This document shows positions 43,382 to 53,260 of a stretch of DNA of 64,000 nt, piece by piece. Positions within the stretch are counted from its first letter, which is position 1; every line of letters starts with the position of its first letter. The position numbers were made by a program, and so were the translations under genes. The notes below the pieces were generated by a model that had not been told where the DNA came from, searched no databases, and saw only the letters and a list, made by a program, of their open reading frames with translations. The stretch comes from Rhodobacter sp. Lineage in GTDB: Bacteria; Pseudomonadota; Alphaproteobacteria; Rhodobacterales; Rhodobacteraceae. The DNA is taken from NCBI GenBank assembly GCA_027489175.1, contig JAIYAE010000005.1, positions 1 through 64,000 on the forward strand. Reading direction: 5' to 3'.

Positions 43382-44916
43382 CGGCGGAGCGCGCTGCGCA
43401 GTTCCACCCAGCTCATCCCGCCGATCAGAAGGACCGTGCCGAAGTAGACGACCATCGCCGCCAGCACCATGCCGCCAAGCGCTGCGGTGCGGATGCCGGG
43501 GGTGGTCAGCGGCACGGCCAGCGCCAGCGATAGCCCCCAAAGGACCAGCCCCATCACGATTGAGGCCGCGATGATCCGGGGCAGGCGATAGCGGAAGCGG
43601 TCATCAAAGCGGGCGGCGTCGCCCATGGCCCGCGACCCGCGCCAGAGCTGCCAGACCATCGTCCAGGCGGCGGCAGAGGTGGCAATCGCGGCGGCCATGA
43701 AGCCGATCAGCGGCATCAGGCCGATGGCAAGCACGGCGTTCACCACCATGGACCAGACCGCAAAGCGGAAGGGGGACCGGGTGTCTTCCCGTGCGTAGTA
43801 CAAAGGCTGCAGCACCTTGTGCAGCACAAAGGCGGGCAGGCCCACACCATAGGCGGCCAGCGCTATCGCGGTGTTCGCTGTCGCCTCGACCCCGTAAGCG
43901 CCGCGCTGGAAGAGGACCGAGATGATCGGCCAGGCGATCACCACCAGCGCCACAGCGGCGGGCAGGGTCAGAAGAAGCGCAAACTCTGTCCCACGGTTGA
44001 ACGACGCGCGCGAGCCTTCCTCGTCCCCCGCTCGCAGGCGGCGGGACAGGTCGGGCAGCAGGACGATCCCGATGGCGATGCCGACGACGCCCAAGGGCAG
44101 TTGGTAAATGCGGTCGGCGTTGTAAAGCCAGACCACCGCGCCCTCGGTCATCGATGCGACCTGCCGGCCGACGATCAGGTTGATTTGCACCACGCCCCCT
44201 GCCAGCACGGCCGGGGCCGCGATGATGGCAAGGCGCTTCAGTTCCGGCGTCAGGACCGGCCAGCGGAACGGCAGGCGGTAGCCAAGGTGCCGGACGGCGG
44301 CCCAGGTGACTAGCAGTTGCAGGACGCCCGACAAGGTGACCGACCAGGCCAGCGTCTGCCCCATGTCCCAGCCCATGCGGTTGGCCAGCACCATACCGGC
44401 AATCATGGTGGCCGACAAAAGGATCGTCACGGCCGAGGTGATGACAAAGCGCCCGGCGGCGTTCAGCATCCCGGACAGAAGGGCGGTCAGCGAGATGAAA
44501 AGGATGTAGGGAAAGGCGATCTGGCCCAGGGTGACGGCAAGGCTGAACCGTTCATCCCCGACAAAGCCCGAGGCCATCAGCAGGACCAGAAGCGGCATGC
44601 CAAGAATGGCGAGGATGGAAAACACGGTCAGCAGCCCGGCCATGCCCCAGAAAGCGTCACGCGCGAAAGCCTCGGCCCCTTCATCCGCCTCAACCTTCTT
44701 GGCGAACATCGGGACGAAGGCGAAGTTGAAGGCGCCTTCGGCGAAGAAGCGGCGGAACATGTTGGGCAGGGATTGCGCGATGACGAAGGCCTGCGCCACG
44801 GGGCCGTCGCCCAGGTACTTCGCGAGGAAGATATCGCGGACAAGGCCTGCGACCCGGCTGATCAGGGTCCAGAAGCCAACGGTCAGGAAGCCCTTGACGA
44901 TGCGGACGGGTTTCAT
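43372..44916 (-). CDS. murJ: Lipid II flippase MurJ
   Basis: A 514-aa MOP-superfamily membrane protein, fourteen predicted segments, that flips lipid II across the inner membrane for peptidoglycan synthesis. It starts MKPVRIVKGFLTVGFWTLIS and has RDIFLAKYLGDGPVAQAFVI with FRRFFAEGAFNFAFVPMFAK, the MviN signature region. It overlaps glnD by 4 bp; the two are often adjacent in alphaproteobacteria. Confidence 0.95.
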   Translation of the reverse strand: MKPVRIVKGFLTVGFWTLISRVAGLVRDIFLAKYLGDGPVAQAFVIAQSLPNMFRRFFAEGAFNFAFVPMFAKKVEADEGAEAFARDAFWGMAGLLTVFSILAILGMPLLVLLMASGFVGDERFSLAVTLGQIAFPYILFISLTALLSGMLNAAGRFVITSAVTILLSATMIAGMVLANRMGWDMGQTLAWSVTLSGVLQLLVTWAAVRHLGYRLPFRWPVLTPELKRLAIIAAPAVLAGGVVQINLIVGRQVASMTEGAVVWLYNADRIYQLPLGVVGIAIGIVLLPDLSRRLRAGDEEGSRASFNRGTEFALLLTLPAAVALVVIAWPIISVLFQRGAYGVEATANTAIALAAYGVGLPAFVLHKVLQPLYYAREDTRSPFRFAVWSMVVNAVLAIGLMPLIGFMAAAIATSAAAWTMVWQLWRGSRAMGDAARFDDRFRYRLPRIIAASIVMGLVLWGLSLALAVPLTTPGIRTAALGGMVLAAMVVYFGTVLLIGGMSWVELRSALRRQR

Positions 44917-47696
44917 GTGGGTGTGCCTTGTGCCCGTTCCGCGCCCTCGGCGATGGCGGCGCGCAATTTGCGGTCCAGCGCTTCTTGCCGGGGTTTCTGG
45001 TGCAGTTTCAGGCCAAACATGTCCTTGACGTAGAAGGTATCCACCACCTGCGCGCCATAGGTCGCGATCACGGCGCTGGCGATGTAGATGTTGTTGGCGG
45101 CAAGCGTGCGGGTCAGGTCATACAGCAGGCCGGGGCGGTCGCGGGTATCCACCTCGATGATCGTGTAGATCTCGGACCCTTCGTTGTCGAAGGTGATATG
45201 CGTGGGAAAGCGGAACTCGCGGTCACGTTTTTTCAGCTTGTCGCGGTCTTTCAGCGCCTCACGGGCTACCACTTCGCCGCGCAGGGTCTTGTCGATCATG
45301 CCGCGCAGGCGGGGCAGGCGGCTAACCTCATAGGGCTTGCCCTCGATGTCCTGCACCCAGAAGACGGCGGTCGCGTAGCCATCCTTTGACGTGTAGGTCC
45401 GCGCGTCAACGACGTTGGCCCCCACCAGCGCCAGCGCCCCCGCCAGACGGCTGAAGATGCCGGGGTGGTCCACCAGGGCAAAGCAGGCGCGGGTGGCGTC
45501 GCGGTCGGGATCGGGGTGGAGGTCGATGCGGATCTCGTTGTCGCCAAGGCCTTGCAGAAGGCGGGCGAAGACAAGATGCGTGTCGGTGGACAGGCCCTGC
45601 CAATAGGGCCGGTAGTGACGGCTGACCTCATGGTCCAGCGCGGCCTTGTCCCAGTCTGGCAGCCGGGCACGCAAGGCACTTGTCGCGTCATCCTTGCGGT
45701 TTTCGCGGTTGACGGTTTCAAGGCCGCCTTCCAGCGCCTCGGCCGTCTGCTTGTAAAGCTGGCGCAGCAGCATGGCTTTCCAGTTGTTCCAGGTCCCCGG
45801 ACCGACGCCGCGAATGTCACAGACCGTGAGGACGGTCAGCAGGTCCAACCGCTTGCGGGTCTTCACGGCCTTGGCAAAGTCGCGCACGGTGCGCGGGTCA
45901 CCGATGTCGCGTTTCTGCGCCATGTCGGACATGAGGAGATGGTAGCGCACCAGCCATTCGACCGTCTCGCATTCCTCGGCGTCCAGCCCCAGCCGGGGGG
46001 CGATGCGCCGAGCCATCTGCGCGCCGAGGATCGAGTGATCTTCGGGCCGGCCCTTGCCGATGTCATGCAGAAGCAGGGCCACATAGATGACCCGCCGGTT
46101 CACGCTTTCCTTCAGGATGCCGGAGGCGACGGGGAGTTCTTCGACCAACTCCCCCCGCTCGATCTGGGCAAGGCAGCTGATCGTCTGGATGATGTGCTCG
46201 TCCACCGTGTAGTGGTGATAGACGTTGAACTGCATCATCGCGACGATGGGTTCGAATTCCGGGATGAAGGCGGCAAGCACCCCAAGCTCATTCATCCGGC
46301 GCAAGCTGCGTTCCGGGTTGCCGTGTTTCAGGAGAAGGTCAAGGAAGATGCGCCGCGCTTCGGGGTCGTCGCGCATGTCTTCGTCGATCCGGTCAAGGTT
46401 CGCCGCCAGCAGCCGCATGATGTTGGGGTGAAGGAGGTAGCCGGTCCGCAGCGCCTCTTCGAAGACGCGGAGAAGGTTCAGCTTGTCGGCCAGAAAGGCC
46501 TTGGGGTCGATCACGTCGATCCGGCCCTGCACCAGCTTGTAGCCGGGTTTCACCTGCTTCGTGCGCTTGAAGATGCCGAAAAGCGATGCCTCGCGCTTGG
46601 CGTGGCGGGCTTCCAGCTCGGTCAGGAAGATGCGCGTCAGCTCTCCCACGCGTGTGGCTTGGCGGAAGTAGTCCTGCATGAAATGTTCGACCGCCCGCCG
46701 CCCGGCGGTATCGCGGTAGCCCATGCGGGCGGCAACCTCGACCTGCAGATCGAAGGTCAGCACATCGGTGGCGCGGGCGGTGACATAGTGCAGATGGCAA
46801 CGCGCGGCCCAAAGGAAATCTTCGGCGCGGGCAAAGCTGTCGAACTCATCTCGGCTGAGAAGACCCGCTGCGACCAACCCCTCTGACGATGGCACCCGGT
46901 GCAGATACTTGCCGATCCAATAGAGGGTCTGCAGGTCGCGCAACCCGCCTTTGCCTTCCTTGACGTTCGGCTCCAGCACATAGCGCTGGCCGCCTTGGCG
47001 CTTGTGGCGTTCGGCGCGTTCGGCAAGCTTCGCCTCGATGAATTCGGGGCCGGAGTTCTTGAAGAGGTCGGACCAAAGTTTCGCATCCAGTTCCGCCGCA
47101 AGGGGAGCGTGGCCACAGATGAAGCGGTGCTCCAAGAGGGCGGTACGGATGGTGATATCCTCTCGCCCCAGGCGAATGCAGTCCTTCACCGTGCGGCTGG
47201 AATGGCCGACCTTCAGCTTCAGGTCCCACAGGATGTACAGCATCGTCTCGATGACGCTTTCGGCCCAGGGGGTGATCTTCCACGGCGTCAGGAACAGAAG
47301 GTCCACGTCGGAATGGGGGGCCATTTCCCCCCGGCCGTAGCCGCCGACGCCGAGGACAGCGATCCGCTCAGCCTCGGTCGGGTTCGGGATCGGGTGCAGG
47401 TGGATGGCCGCGGCCAGCGCTGCCTGCACCAGCGCATCGGTCAGCACGGATTGCGCCGCGATCAGGGCATGGGCGCTGCGCGGGGTGGCAAGGAAGGTGG
47501 TGGCAAGTGCGGCCCCCACCTCGGCCTTGGTGGCGGCAAGGTGGCGCACGACCAGCGCCCGCGCGGTCTTGGGGTCGCTGACGGCGGTCAGCGCCTGCAG
47601 GATGGTGGCGGTCAGGGCAGCGGAATCGACAACGGCAGGGCCGGTTGGCCCCGCAGTCACCAGGGGGGTGGGCAGCGCCCCGACCCGGGCGGTCAT
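44913..47696 (-). CDS. glnD: Bifunctional [protein-PII] uridylyltransferase / uridylyl-removing enzyme
   Basis: A 927-aa nitrogen sensor that uridylylates and deuridylylates PII according to glutamine. The nucleotidyltransferase motif GGYGRGEMAPHSDVDLLFL lies at about 115-135. The HD domain for uridylyl removal has VALLLHDIGKGRPEDHSILG, and two ACT domains close the protein (VDHPGIFSRLAGALALVGAN and VDTRDRPGLLYDLTRTLAAN). All catalytic motifs are intact. It lies 5 bp after the LpoA-like gene and overlaps murJ. Confidence 0.96.
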   Translation of the reverse strand: MTARVGALPTPLVTAGPTGPAVVDSAALTATILQALTAVSDPKTARALVVRHLAATKAEVGAALATTFLATPRSAHALIAAQSVLTDALVQAALAAAIHLHPIPNPTEAERIAVLGVGGYGRGEMAPHSDVDLLFLTPWKITPWAESVIETMLYILWDLKLKVGHSSRTVKDCIRLGREDITIRTALLEHRFICGHAPLAAELDAKLWSDLFKNSGPEFIEAKLAERAERHKRQGGQRYVLEPNVKEGKGGLRDLQTLYWIGKYLHRVPSSEGLVAAGLLSRDEFDSFARAEDFLWAARCHLHYVTARATDVLTFDLQVEVAARMGYRDTAGRRAVEHFMQDYFRQATRVGELTRIFLTELEARHAKREASLFGIFKRTKQVKPGYKLVQGRIDVIDPKAFLADKLNLLRVFEEALRTGYLLHPNIMRLLAANLDRIDEDMRDDPEARRIFLDLLLKHGNPERSLRRMNELGVLAAFIPEFEPIVAMMQFNVYHHYTVDEHIIQTISCLAQIERGELVEELPVASGILKESVNRRVIYVALLLHDIGKGRPEDHSILGAQMARRIAPRLGLDAEECETVEWLVRYHLLMSDMAQKRDIGDPRTVRDFAKAVKTRKRLDLLTVLTVCDIRGVGPGTWNNWKAMLLRQLYKQTAEALEGGLETVNRENRKDDATSALRARLPDWDKAALDHEVSRHYRPYWQGLSTDTHLVFARLLQGLGDNEIRIDLHPDPDRDATRACFALVDHPGIFSRLAGALALVGANVVDARTYTSKDGYATAVFWVQDIEGKPYEVSRLPRLRGMIDKTLRGEVVAREALKDRDKLKKRDREFRFPTHITFDNEGSEIYTIIEVDTRDRPGLLYDLTRTLAANNIYIASAVIATYGAQVVDTFYVKDMFGLKLHQKPRQEALDRKLRAAIAEGAERAQGTPT

Positions 47697-47701
47697 GGGC
47701 C

Positions 47702-48877
47702 TTAGAACCCGGCGCCGGCAAAGCTGCGCGGGGCTGCGTCGACGACGACGACCGCGTTGTTGCGGATTTGCGCCACGGCAAGGCCACGCTGGTTCGTGCC
47801 GTTCGGCAAGAGGCGGAAGATGCCCGACACGCCGGCAAAGCCCGCGCTTTGGGTCAGCGCCTCACGCGTGATCGGTGCGCCATTGCTGGACCGGGCCAGC
47901 GCCCCGATGGCTGCGATCCCGTCATAGGCCAGCCCCGCGACTGGCGACGGGTTGGACCCGTAAGCCGCCGCATACCGCGACTGGAACTGCGCCTGCAGCC
48001 CGGGGTCGGGCAGGGCAAACCAGCCGCCTTGCACACCTGGCAGCGCCAACGTGGCAGGCGGGATGTCCCAGCGCGTCAGGCCGATGAACTGGGTCGTGGT
48101 GCGGTCGATGCCGTTGTCGACCAGAAGCTGCGACAAAAGCGGCAAGGCCCCGGCGGTATCCGCGGTCAGAAACAGCGCCGTCGCCCCGGTCGAGCGGGCC
48201 GTGCCCACAATGCCGGTTGCCGCCTGCACGATCCCGTTCTGCGAGAATTCATATGAGCTGATGCCCACGACCGACCCGCCTGCTGCGGCGACGCCACGCT
48301 CGATCGCGGCCTTGCCGACTTCGCCCGCGACGTTGCGGTCATGCACGATCAGGATCTTCGACTTGCCGTTGCGCACCGCATATTGGGCCAGGCGCTGGGC
48401 GGTGTTGTCGAAGGTCTGGCCCAGGACAAAGACATTGCCGCCCGCGATGGCCGTGTTGTTGGAGAAGGCCAGAACGTTCACCCCGGAATTGGCCACGGCC
48501 ACCCCGGCGGCATTCGCCTCTTCCGAATAGAACGGGCCCAGGATGACCTGCGCGCCTTCGTCCACGGCCTGCTTGGCCGAAACGCTGGCCTGTGCCGGGC
48601 TGCCGCCGGTGCGGTAGACGCGAAGGTCAATCGTCACGCCGCTGAGGTCCGCCATCGCCAGCCGAGCCGCGTTTTCCAGGTTCTGGCCAAAGAGCTCATC
48701 CTGCGCCTGGCCCGAGCCTGAGGGGATCAGCAAGGCCACCTGCACGGCTCCACCTGCCCCGGTTGCCGGTCCCGTCGCCGTGCCCCCGGTCGGCACGCAA
48801 GCCGACAGCACCACGGCGCAAAGGATAAGGAAAGACCGACCCAGCGACTTGCGGGCCCGATGAATTGCGGACAACAT
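47702..48877 (-). CDS. Penicillin-binding protein activator, LpoA-like lipoprotein
   Basis: A 391-aa periplasmic lipoprotein: signal peptide with lipobox LSAC (Cys about residue 27) in SFLILCAVVLSACVPTGG. The rest is a type I periplasmic-binding-protein fold (VQVALLIPSGSGQAQDELFG, VILGPFYSEEANAAGVAVAN, GLAYDGIAAIGALARS) as in the C-terminal domain of LpoA; the N-terminal TPR part of enterobacterial LpoA is absent. It probably activates a class A penicillin-binding protein. GAGGAAG precedes the ATG. First gene of lpoA-glnD-murJ; its promoter holds a striking palindrome. Confidence 0.87.
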   Translation of the reverse strand: MLSAIHRARKSLGRSFLILCAVVLSACVPTGGTATGPATGAGGAVQVALLIPSGSGQAQDELFGQNLENAARLAMADLSGVTIDLRVYRTGGSPAQASVSAKQAVDEGAQVILGPFYSEEANAAGVAVANSGVNVLAFSNNTAIAGGNVFVLGQTFDNTAQRLAQYAVRNGKSKILIVHDRNVAGEVGKAAIERGVAAAGGSVVGISSYEFSQNGIVQAATGIVGTARSTGATALFLTADTAGALPLLSQLLVDNGIDRTTTQFIGLTRWDIPPATLALPGVQGGWFALPDPGLQAQFQSRYAAAYGSNPSPVAGLAYDGIAAIGALARSSNGAPITREALTQSAGFAGVSGIFRLLPNGTNQRGLAVAQIRNNAVVVVDAAPRSFAGAGF

Positions 48878-48922
48878 GAACTTCCTCACTTTGCAGCGGC
48901 ACACGGGGGACGCGGGCCAAGG

Positions 48923-48951
48923 GTAACACCGGCAAATATTGCCGGGGTCAA
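48923..48951 (-). promoter_or_regulatory. Promoter of the LpoA-like gene with a palindromic 17-bp spacer
   Basis: On the minus strand TTGACC (48951-48946) and TGTTAC (48928-48923) are -35 and -10 hexamers exactly 17 bp apart. The spacer is the palindrome CCGGCAAATATTGCCGG, with 7-base perfect arms. Such a layout is the classic position for a repressor. The regulator is unknown. GGTAA also occurs on both sides of the palindrome. Confidence 0.6.
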
Positions 48952-48981
48952 GGTAATTGGTTCGGAAAGGGAAGTAAACTT

Positions 48982-49884
48982 GTGAGGCAGCCCCCAGACC
49001 CGACCGAAACCCCGCACAAGCCGGCCCTGCGCGCGATTCCGCCCGGGCTGCATTTCGTCTCGACGCCCATCGGCTCGGCACGCGACATCACCTTGCGGGC
49101 GCTGGATGTGCTGGCGGGGGCCGATGTGCTGGTGGCCGAAGATACGCGGACCCTGCGCCATCTGATGGAAATCCATGGCGTGGCCTTGGGCGGACGGCCG
49201 CTGATCGCCTATCACGACCATTCCGGCGAAGGCACCGTGACGCGGCTTCTGGCGCTGATCGGCGAAGGGCGCAGCGTGGCCTATGCGTCCGAGGCGGGAA
49301 CGCCCTTGATCTCGGACCCCGGGTTTGAACTGGCGCGGGCAGTGGCTGCAGCAGGGCTGCCGATGACGGCCGCCCCCGGCCCCTGTGCGGCAATCTGCGC
49401 GCTGACGCTGTCTGGCCTGCCGTCGGACCGGTTCCTGTTCGCAGGCTTCCCCCCCGCCGCCCAGGGTGCGCGGCGCAAGTTTCTGGCTGATCTGGCCCAG
49501 GTGCAGGCCACGCTGATTTTCTACGAAAGCCCGAAACGGCTGCGGGCGCTTTTGGCCGACATGGCAGTGGCGCTTGGTCCGGACCGTCAGGGCGTGATCT
49601 GCCGCGAGCTGACCAAGCGCTTTGAAGAGGTGTCACGCGGGCCACTGTCCGACCTTTCCGCCCGCTACGCCGAAAGGGATGTAAAGGGCGAGATCGTGGT
49701 GCTGGTCGACCGTGCGGCGCCCGTCGTGGCGGGGGCCGACACCGTGGAAACCGCGCTGGAAACGGCGTTGCAGACCATGAGCGTTAAGGATGCAGCAAGC
49801 TTTGTGTCGCAAACCTTGGGGGTGCCGCGCAAGATGGTCTACCAGATCGCGCTTGATCTCGGCCGGTCGGAAACGGGTGAGTGA
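48982..49884 (+). CDS. rsmI: 16S rRNA 2'-O-ribose methyltransferase RsmI
   Basis: A 300-aa tetrapyrrole-methylase-fold enzyme that methylates C1402 of 16S rRNA. GLHFVSTPIGSARDITLRAL and VLVAEDTRTLRHLMEIHGV are the RsmI signatures; SEAGTPLISDPGFELARAV is the SAM-binding loop. It starts with GTG at 48982 with GGGAAG upstream. Divergent from the LpoA-like gene; yraN follows by 18 bp. Confidence 0.95.
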   Translation: MRQPPDPTETPHKPALRAIPPGLHFVSTPIGSARDITLRALDVLAGADVLVAEDTRTLRHLMEIHGVALGGRPLIAYHDHSGEGTVTRLLALIGEGRSVAYASEAGTPLISDPGFELARAVAAAGLPMTAAPGPCAAICALTLSGLPSDRFLFAGFPPAAQGARRKFLADLAQVQATLIFYESPKRLRALLADMAVALGPDRQGVICRELTKRFEEVSRGPLSDLSARYAERDVKGEIVVLVDRAAPVVAGADTVETALETALQTMSVKDAASFVSQTLGVPRKMVYQIALDLGRSETGE

Positions 49885-49902
49885 CACTGCTGAAGGGATG
49901 CC

Positions 49903-50301
49903 ATGCCGATCAACCTTGTGTCCGATCCTGTCACGCAAAACCGCGCCGACCGCGGCAAGGTGAACTATCATGCGGGCATGGCAGCGGAAGACGCCGTTGC
50001 CCGCCACTATGAAAACCGGGGGGTTGTTATATGCGCCCGCCGCTGGCGCGGCATCACCGGTGAAATCGACCTGATCGGTCGGCGGGGTGATGAGGTGATC
50101 TTCATCGAAGTCAAGCAAAGCCGTACCCATGACCTTGCCGCCTCGCATATCTCACCGGCCCAGATCGCACGGATCTTCACGACTGTGGATGAATTTCTTG
50201 CCGGTGAACCGAAGGGTCTTCTGACCGATGTGCGCATCGATCTGGCGCTGGTGGATGGGCAGGGTCGGATTGACGTTCTGGAAAACGCTTTCGCCGGCTG
50301 A
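49903..50301 (+). CDS. yraN: YraN family protein (UPF0102)
   Basis: A 132-aa protein with the YraN endonuclease-like fold: GMAAEDAVARHYENRGVVI, RWRGITGEIDLIGRRGD and VIFIEVKQSRTHD contain the conserved Glu/Asp/Lys residues of the PD-(D/E)xK superfamily. AAGGG lies 5 bases upstream. rsmI-yraN is a widespread pair. Biochemical role unsettled. Confidence 0.92.
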   Translation: MPINLVSDPVTQNRADRGKVNYHAGMAAEDAVARHYENRGVVICARRWRGITGEIDLIGRRGDEVIFIEVKQSRTHDLAASHISPAQIARIFTTVDEFLAGEPKGLLTDVRIDLALVDGQGRIDVLENAFAG

Positions 50302-50359
50302 ATTGCATCTTCGCGCGGCTTGGGCCATCACTCCCCCCTGAACCTTGGTGGAGACCATG

Positions 50360-51304
50360 ATGGCTTTGAAAGTTGCCCTGCAGATGGACCCGATCGGGTC
50401 GGTCAACATTCATGCCGACAGCACCTTTCGGATCGGGCTTGAGGCGCAGACGAGGGGGCATGCGCTGTTTTACTACACGCCGGACCGGCTGGCCTTTGTT
50501 GAAGGGCGCGTCATCGCCCGGGGCTGGTGGATCACCTTGCGGCGCGAGGTCGGCAATCACGTCAACTTTGGTGAAGAGACCGAGGTTGATCTGGCCGATG
50601 TGGACGTGGTCTGGCTGCGCCAGGACCCACCGTTTGATATGGGCTATATCACGACGACGCATCTGTTGGAGATGATCCATCCGAAGACGCTGGTGGTGAA
50701 TGACCCGTTCTGGGTCAGGAACAGCCCAGAGAAGCTTTTGGTGCTGCGGTTTGCAAGCCTCACCCCCCCCACAGCGATTGCGCGGGATCTGGCGACGATC
50801 CGGGCGTTCAAGGCAAGGCATGGGGATGTGATCCTGAAACCGCTTTACGGCAACGGCGGTGCGGGGGTGTTCCGGCTGGACCCGAACGACCGCAACCTTG
50901 CCTCGTTGCATGAGCTGTTCATGGGGATCAACCGGGAACCCTTGATCGTACAGAAGTTCCTGCCGGCGGTGGAGAAGGGGGACAAGCGGATCATCCTGGT
51001 TGACGGCGAGCCCGTGGGGGCGATCAACCGGGTGCCGCAGGCGGGGGAGACGCGGTCGAACATGCATGCGGGTGGTCGGCCCGAGAAGGTGGGCCTGACC
51101 GAGCGGGACCTGGAGATCTGCCGCACGATCGGGCCGGTCTTGCGGGAAAAAGGGCAGGTCTTTGTGGGCATCGATGTGATCGGCGACTGGCTCACCGAGA
51201 TCAACGTGACCTCACCCACCGGGATTCAGGAGCTGGAGCGGTTCGACGGGACCAACGCGGCGGCGCGGATCTGGGAAGTGATCGAGGCGAAGCGGGCTGG
51301 CTGA
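50360..51304 (+). CDS. gshB: Glutathione synthetase
   Basis: A 314-aa ATP-grasp ligase joining gamma-glutamylcysteine and glycine. [19 protein letters not shown] starts the N-terminal domain, with [20 protein letters not shown], the ATP-grasp [14 protein letters not shown] and the C-terminal [16 protein letters not shown]. Two adjacent ATGs exist; the second (50360) has better spacing to GGAG. Glutathione made here supplies the two GST proteins and the ChaC-type enzyme encoded nearby. Confidence 0.95.
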   Translation: MALKVALQMDPIGSVNIHADSTFRIGLEAQTRGHALFYYTPDRLAFVEGRVIARGWWITLRREVGNHVNFGEETEVDLADVDVVWLRQDPPFDMGYITTTHLLEMIHPKTLVVNDPFWVRNSPEKLLVLRFASLTPPTAIARDLATIRAFKARHGDVILKPLYGNGGAGVFRLDPNDRNLASLHELFMGINREPLIVQKFLPAVEKGDKRIILVDGEPVGAINRVPQAGETRSNMHAGGRPEKVGLTERDLEICRTIGPVLREKGQVFVGIDVIGDWLTEINVTSPTGIQELERFDGTNAAARIWEVIEAKRAG

Positions 51305-51698
51305 GGGGTGTCCCGGGCAGGGACATGCCTTTGGGTCTTGTGAAATCAATGGGTTATCTTTTCGATTTCAGGGATTTTTAACGTTTGACGCTGGCCGTTA
51401 TGGCTTTCGGATGGGGTGCCCTTGGCAAGCGTCGGTGGGGGTTTTGCACCCCCACACCCCCGCAGAGTATTTTTCAAAAGAGCAAGACATGGGTGGAGCG
51501 TTGGTCGGCGTTGGCCAGGCAGTGGAGTGCCGCGCGTGAAGCGCTGCCGGGATGTCGTGTCCGAGGCTTCGAGGCTTTGGCTTTTGCACCGAAGGCTACG
51601 CCGGGAAACGCCGGGGCGGTGTTTGCCCATGGGGCGGGCGTGGTCACGAAGACAGTGGCCGGTGGCCCGTGCCGATGGGTCGATCCGGCTTGCCCGGG
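51305..51698. other. 394-bp gap between gshB and comM (convergent)
   Basis: It contains one family B repeat copy (51435-51486) and otherwise no convincing frame. The gene on either side ends here. No clear intrinsic terminator with a U-run is visible except the GTGGGGG/CCCCCAC hairpin of the repeat. Confidence 0.5.
51435..51486 (+). repeat. Dispersed intergenic repeat family B, copy 2
   Basis: A hairpin GTGGGGG/CCCCCAC (51435-51455), C-run, then the core GAGTATTTTTCAAAAGAGCAAG-type sequence ending at 51486. It closely matches the copy at 63466-63515 and more loosely the GGGGATATTTGG copies. Confidence 0.8.
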
Positions 51699-53216
51699 TC
51701 AGAGGCCGCCGATGGCGGAGGAGAGGCGGAAGCTGATCGCCTCGGCGATATGGGGTTTGCGGACGTCCGGGCTTCCTTCGAGGTCGGCGATGGTGCGGGC
51801 AACGCGCAGGATGCGGTGGTAGCCGCGCGCTGACAGGCCCATGCGTTCGGCGACGCGGGAGATCAGCGCCTTGCCTTCGGCGTCGGGGGTGGCGAATTCC
51901 TCAAGCTGTGAGCCTTCCAGATCGGCGTTCACGCGGAGGTCGGGCGCGTCCTTGAAGCGAGCACTTTGGCGGGCGCGGGCGGTGGTGACGCGGGCGGCGA
52001 TGGTGCTGGACGCCTCACCCGAGGAGGGCAGGTCAAGATCGGCAAAGGCCACGGGCGGGACTTCGACGCGGAGGTCGAACCGATCCATCAGGGGGCCGGA
52101 GATGCGGCCAAGGTAATCCTCGCCGCAGATCGGGGCGCGGCCGCAGGCGCGGTTCGGGTCGGAGAGATAGCCGCATTTGCACGGGTTCGCCGCCGCAATC
52201 AGGAGGAACCGGCAGGGGTAGCGGATGTGGGCGTTGGCGCGGGCGACGACGACGGTTCCCGTCTCGATCGGCTGGCGGAGGGTATCGAGGACAGTGCGGG
52301 GGAATTCGGGGAATTCATCGAGGAAGAGGACGCCGTTATGGGCGAGGCTGATCTCGCCGGGTTTCGCGCCCCGCCCGCCGCCGACGATGGCGGCCATCGA
52401 GGCGGTGTGATGCGGTTCCCGGAAGGGTCGGTCGCGGGAAATGCCGCCTTCGGTCAAGAGGCCCGCGAGGGAGTGGATCATCGAGGTTTCCAGCGCCTCG
52501 GGTGCCGAGAGGGGCGGCAAGATGCCGGGGAGGCGCGCGGCCAGCATGGATTTGCCGGAACCGGGTGTGCCGACCATGAAAAGGTGGTGCCGCCCGGCGG
52601 CGGCGATTTCCAGCGCGCGTTTGGCGCGTTCCTGGCCTTTGACTTCCGAGAAATTCCTTGGGTCGGCGGAGCGGGTTACCTCACCCGCCTCGGCCGGGAT
52701 CAGGGGGGCGCGGCCGGTGTAGTGGTGGAGGACCTCTTCCAGCGAGGCGGCGGCGAGGACTTGCGTGGCGCCGACCCAAGCAGCCTCGGCCCCGCAGGCC
52801 TTGGGGCAGAGAAGGGCGCGGTCTTCGACGGCGGCGGCCATTGCTGCGGGGAGCGCGCCTGCAACCGCGATCAGGCGGCCGTCGAGGGACAGTTCGCCCA
52901 AGGACACCACGCCTTCGACATCCTCGCGCGGGATGATGTCGAGCGCGGCGAGAAGGGCGATGGCGATGGGGAGGTCGAAGTGGGAGCCTTCCTTGGGCAG
53001 GTCGGCGGGGGAGAGGTTGACCGTGATGCGCTTGGACGGGAGCGCGATGGAGAGGGACTGCAGGGCTGCGCGGACGCGTTCCTTCGCCTCGCTCACCGCC
53101 TTGTCGGGCAGGCCGACGAGGGTAAAGGCGGGGGCGCCGGGGGTGACGGCGCATTGCACCTCAACCAGGCGGGCTTCGACCCCTTCGAAGGCGACGGTGT
53201 AGGAGCGTGCGGTCAT
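51699..53216 (-). CDS. comM: Mg chelatase-like AAA ATPase ComM/YifB
   Basis: A 505-aa branch-migration helicase needed for natural transformation. The N-terminal Lon-like domain (about 1-160) is followed by a AAA core with Walker A GTPGSGKSMLAAR and Walker B GVLFLDEFPEF, then a zinc-type Cys cluster (NPCKCGYLSDPNRACGRAPI) and FDLRVEVPPV. The start MTARSYTVAFEGVEARLVEV fits the family; a much longer frame upstream is shadow. A CtrA-like half-site lies 220 bp upstream, in keeping with CtrA control of comM reported in Rhodobacter capsulatus. Confidence 0.94.
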   Translation of the reverse strand: MTARSYTVAFEGVEARLVEVQCAVTPGAPAFTLVGLPDKAVSEAKERVRAALQSLSIALPSKRITVNLSPADLPKEGSHFDLPIAIALLAALDIIPREDVEGVVSLGELSLDGRLIAVAGALPAAMAAAVEDRALLCPKACGAEAAWVGATQVLAAASLEEVLHHYTGRAPLIPAEAGEVTRSADPRNFSEVKGQERAKRALEIAAAGRHHLFMVGTPGSGKSMLAARLPGILPPLSAPEALETSMIHSLAGLLTEGGISRDRPFREPHHTASMAAIVGGGRGAKPGEISLAHNGVLFLDEFPEFPRTVLDTLRQPIETGTVVVARANAHIRYPCRFLLIAAANPCKCGYLSDPNRACGRAPICGEDYLGRISGPLMDRFDLRVEVPPVAFADLDLPSSGEASSTIAARVTTARARQSARFKDAPDLRVNADLEGSQLEEFATPDAEGKALISRVAERMGLSARGYHRILRVARTIADLEGSPDVRKPHIAEAISFRLSSAIGGL

Positions 53217-53260
53217 GGGTGTGACCGGCCTGCTGGGGTGGCGCGGGTTGGGGCGGTTTG

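Noticed and set aside
51346..51630. Small frames on both strands between gshB and comM
   Set aside because: They run through the family B repeat and give translations like those of other repeat copies; no ribosome-binding site or neighbour support.
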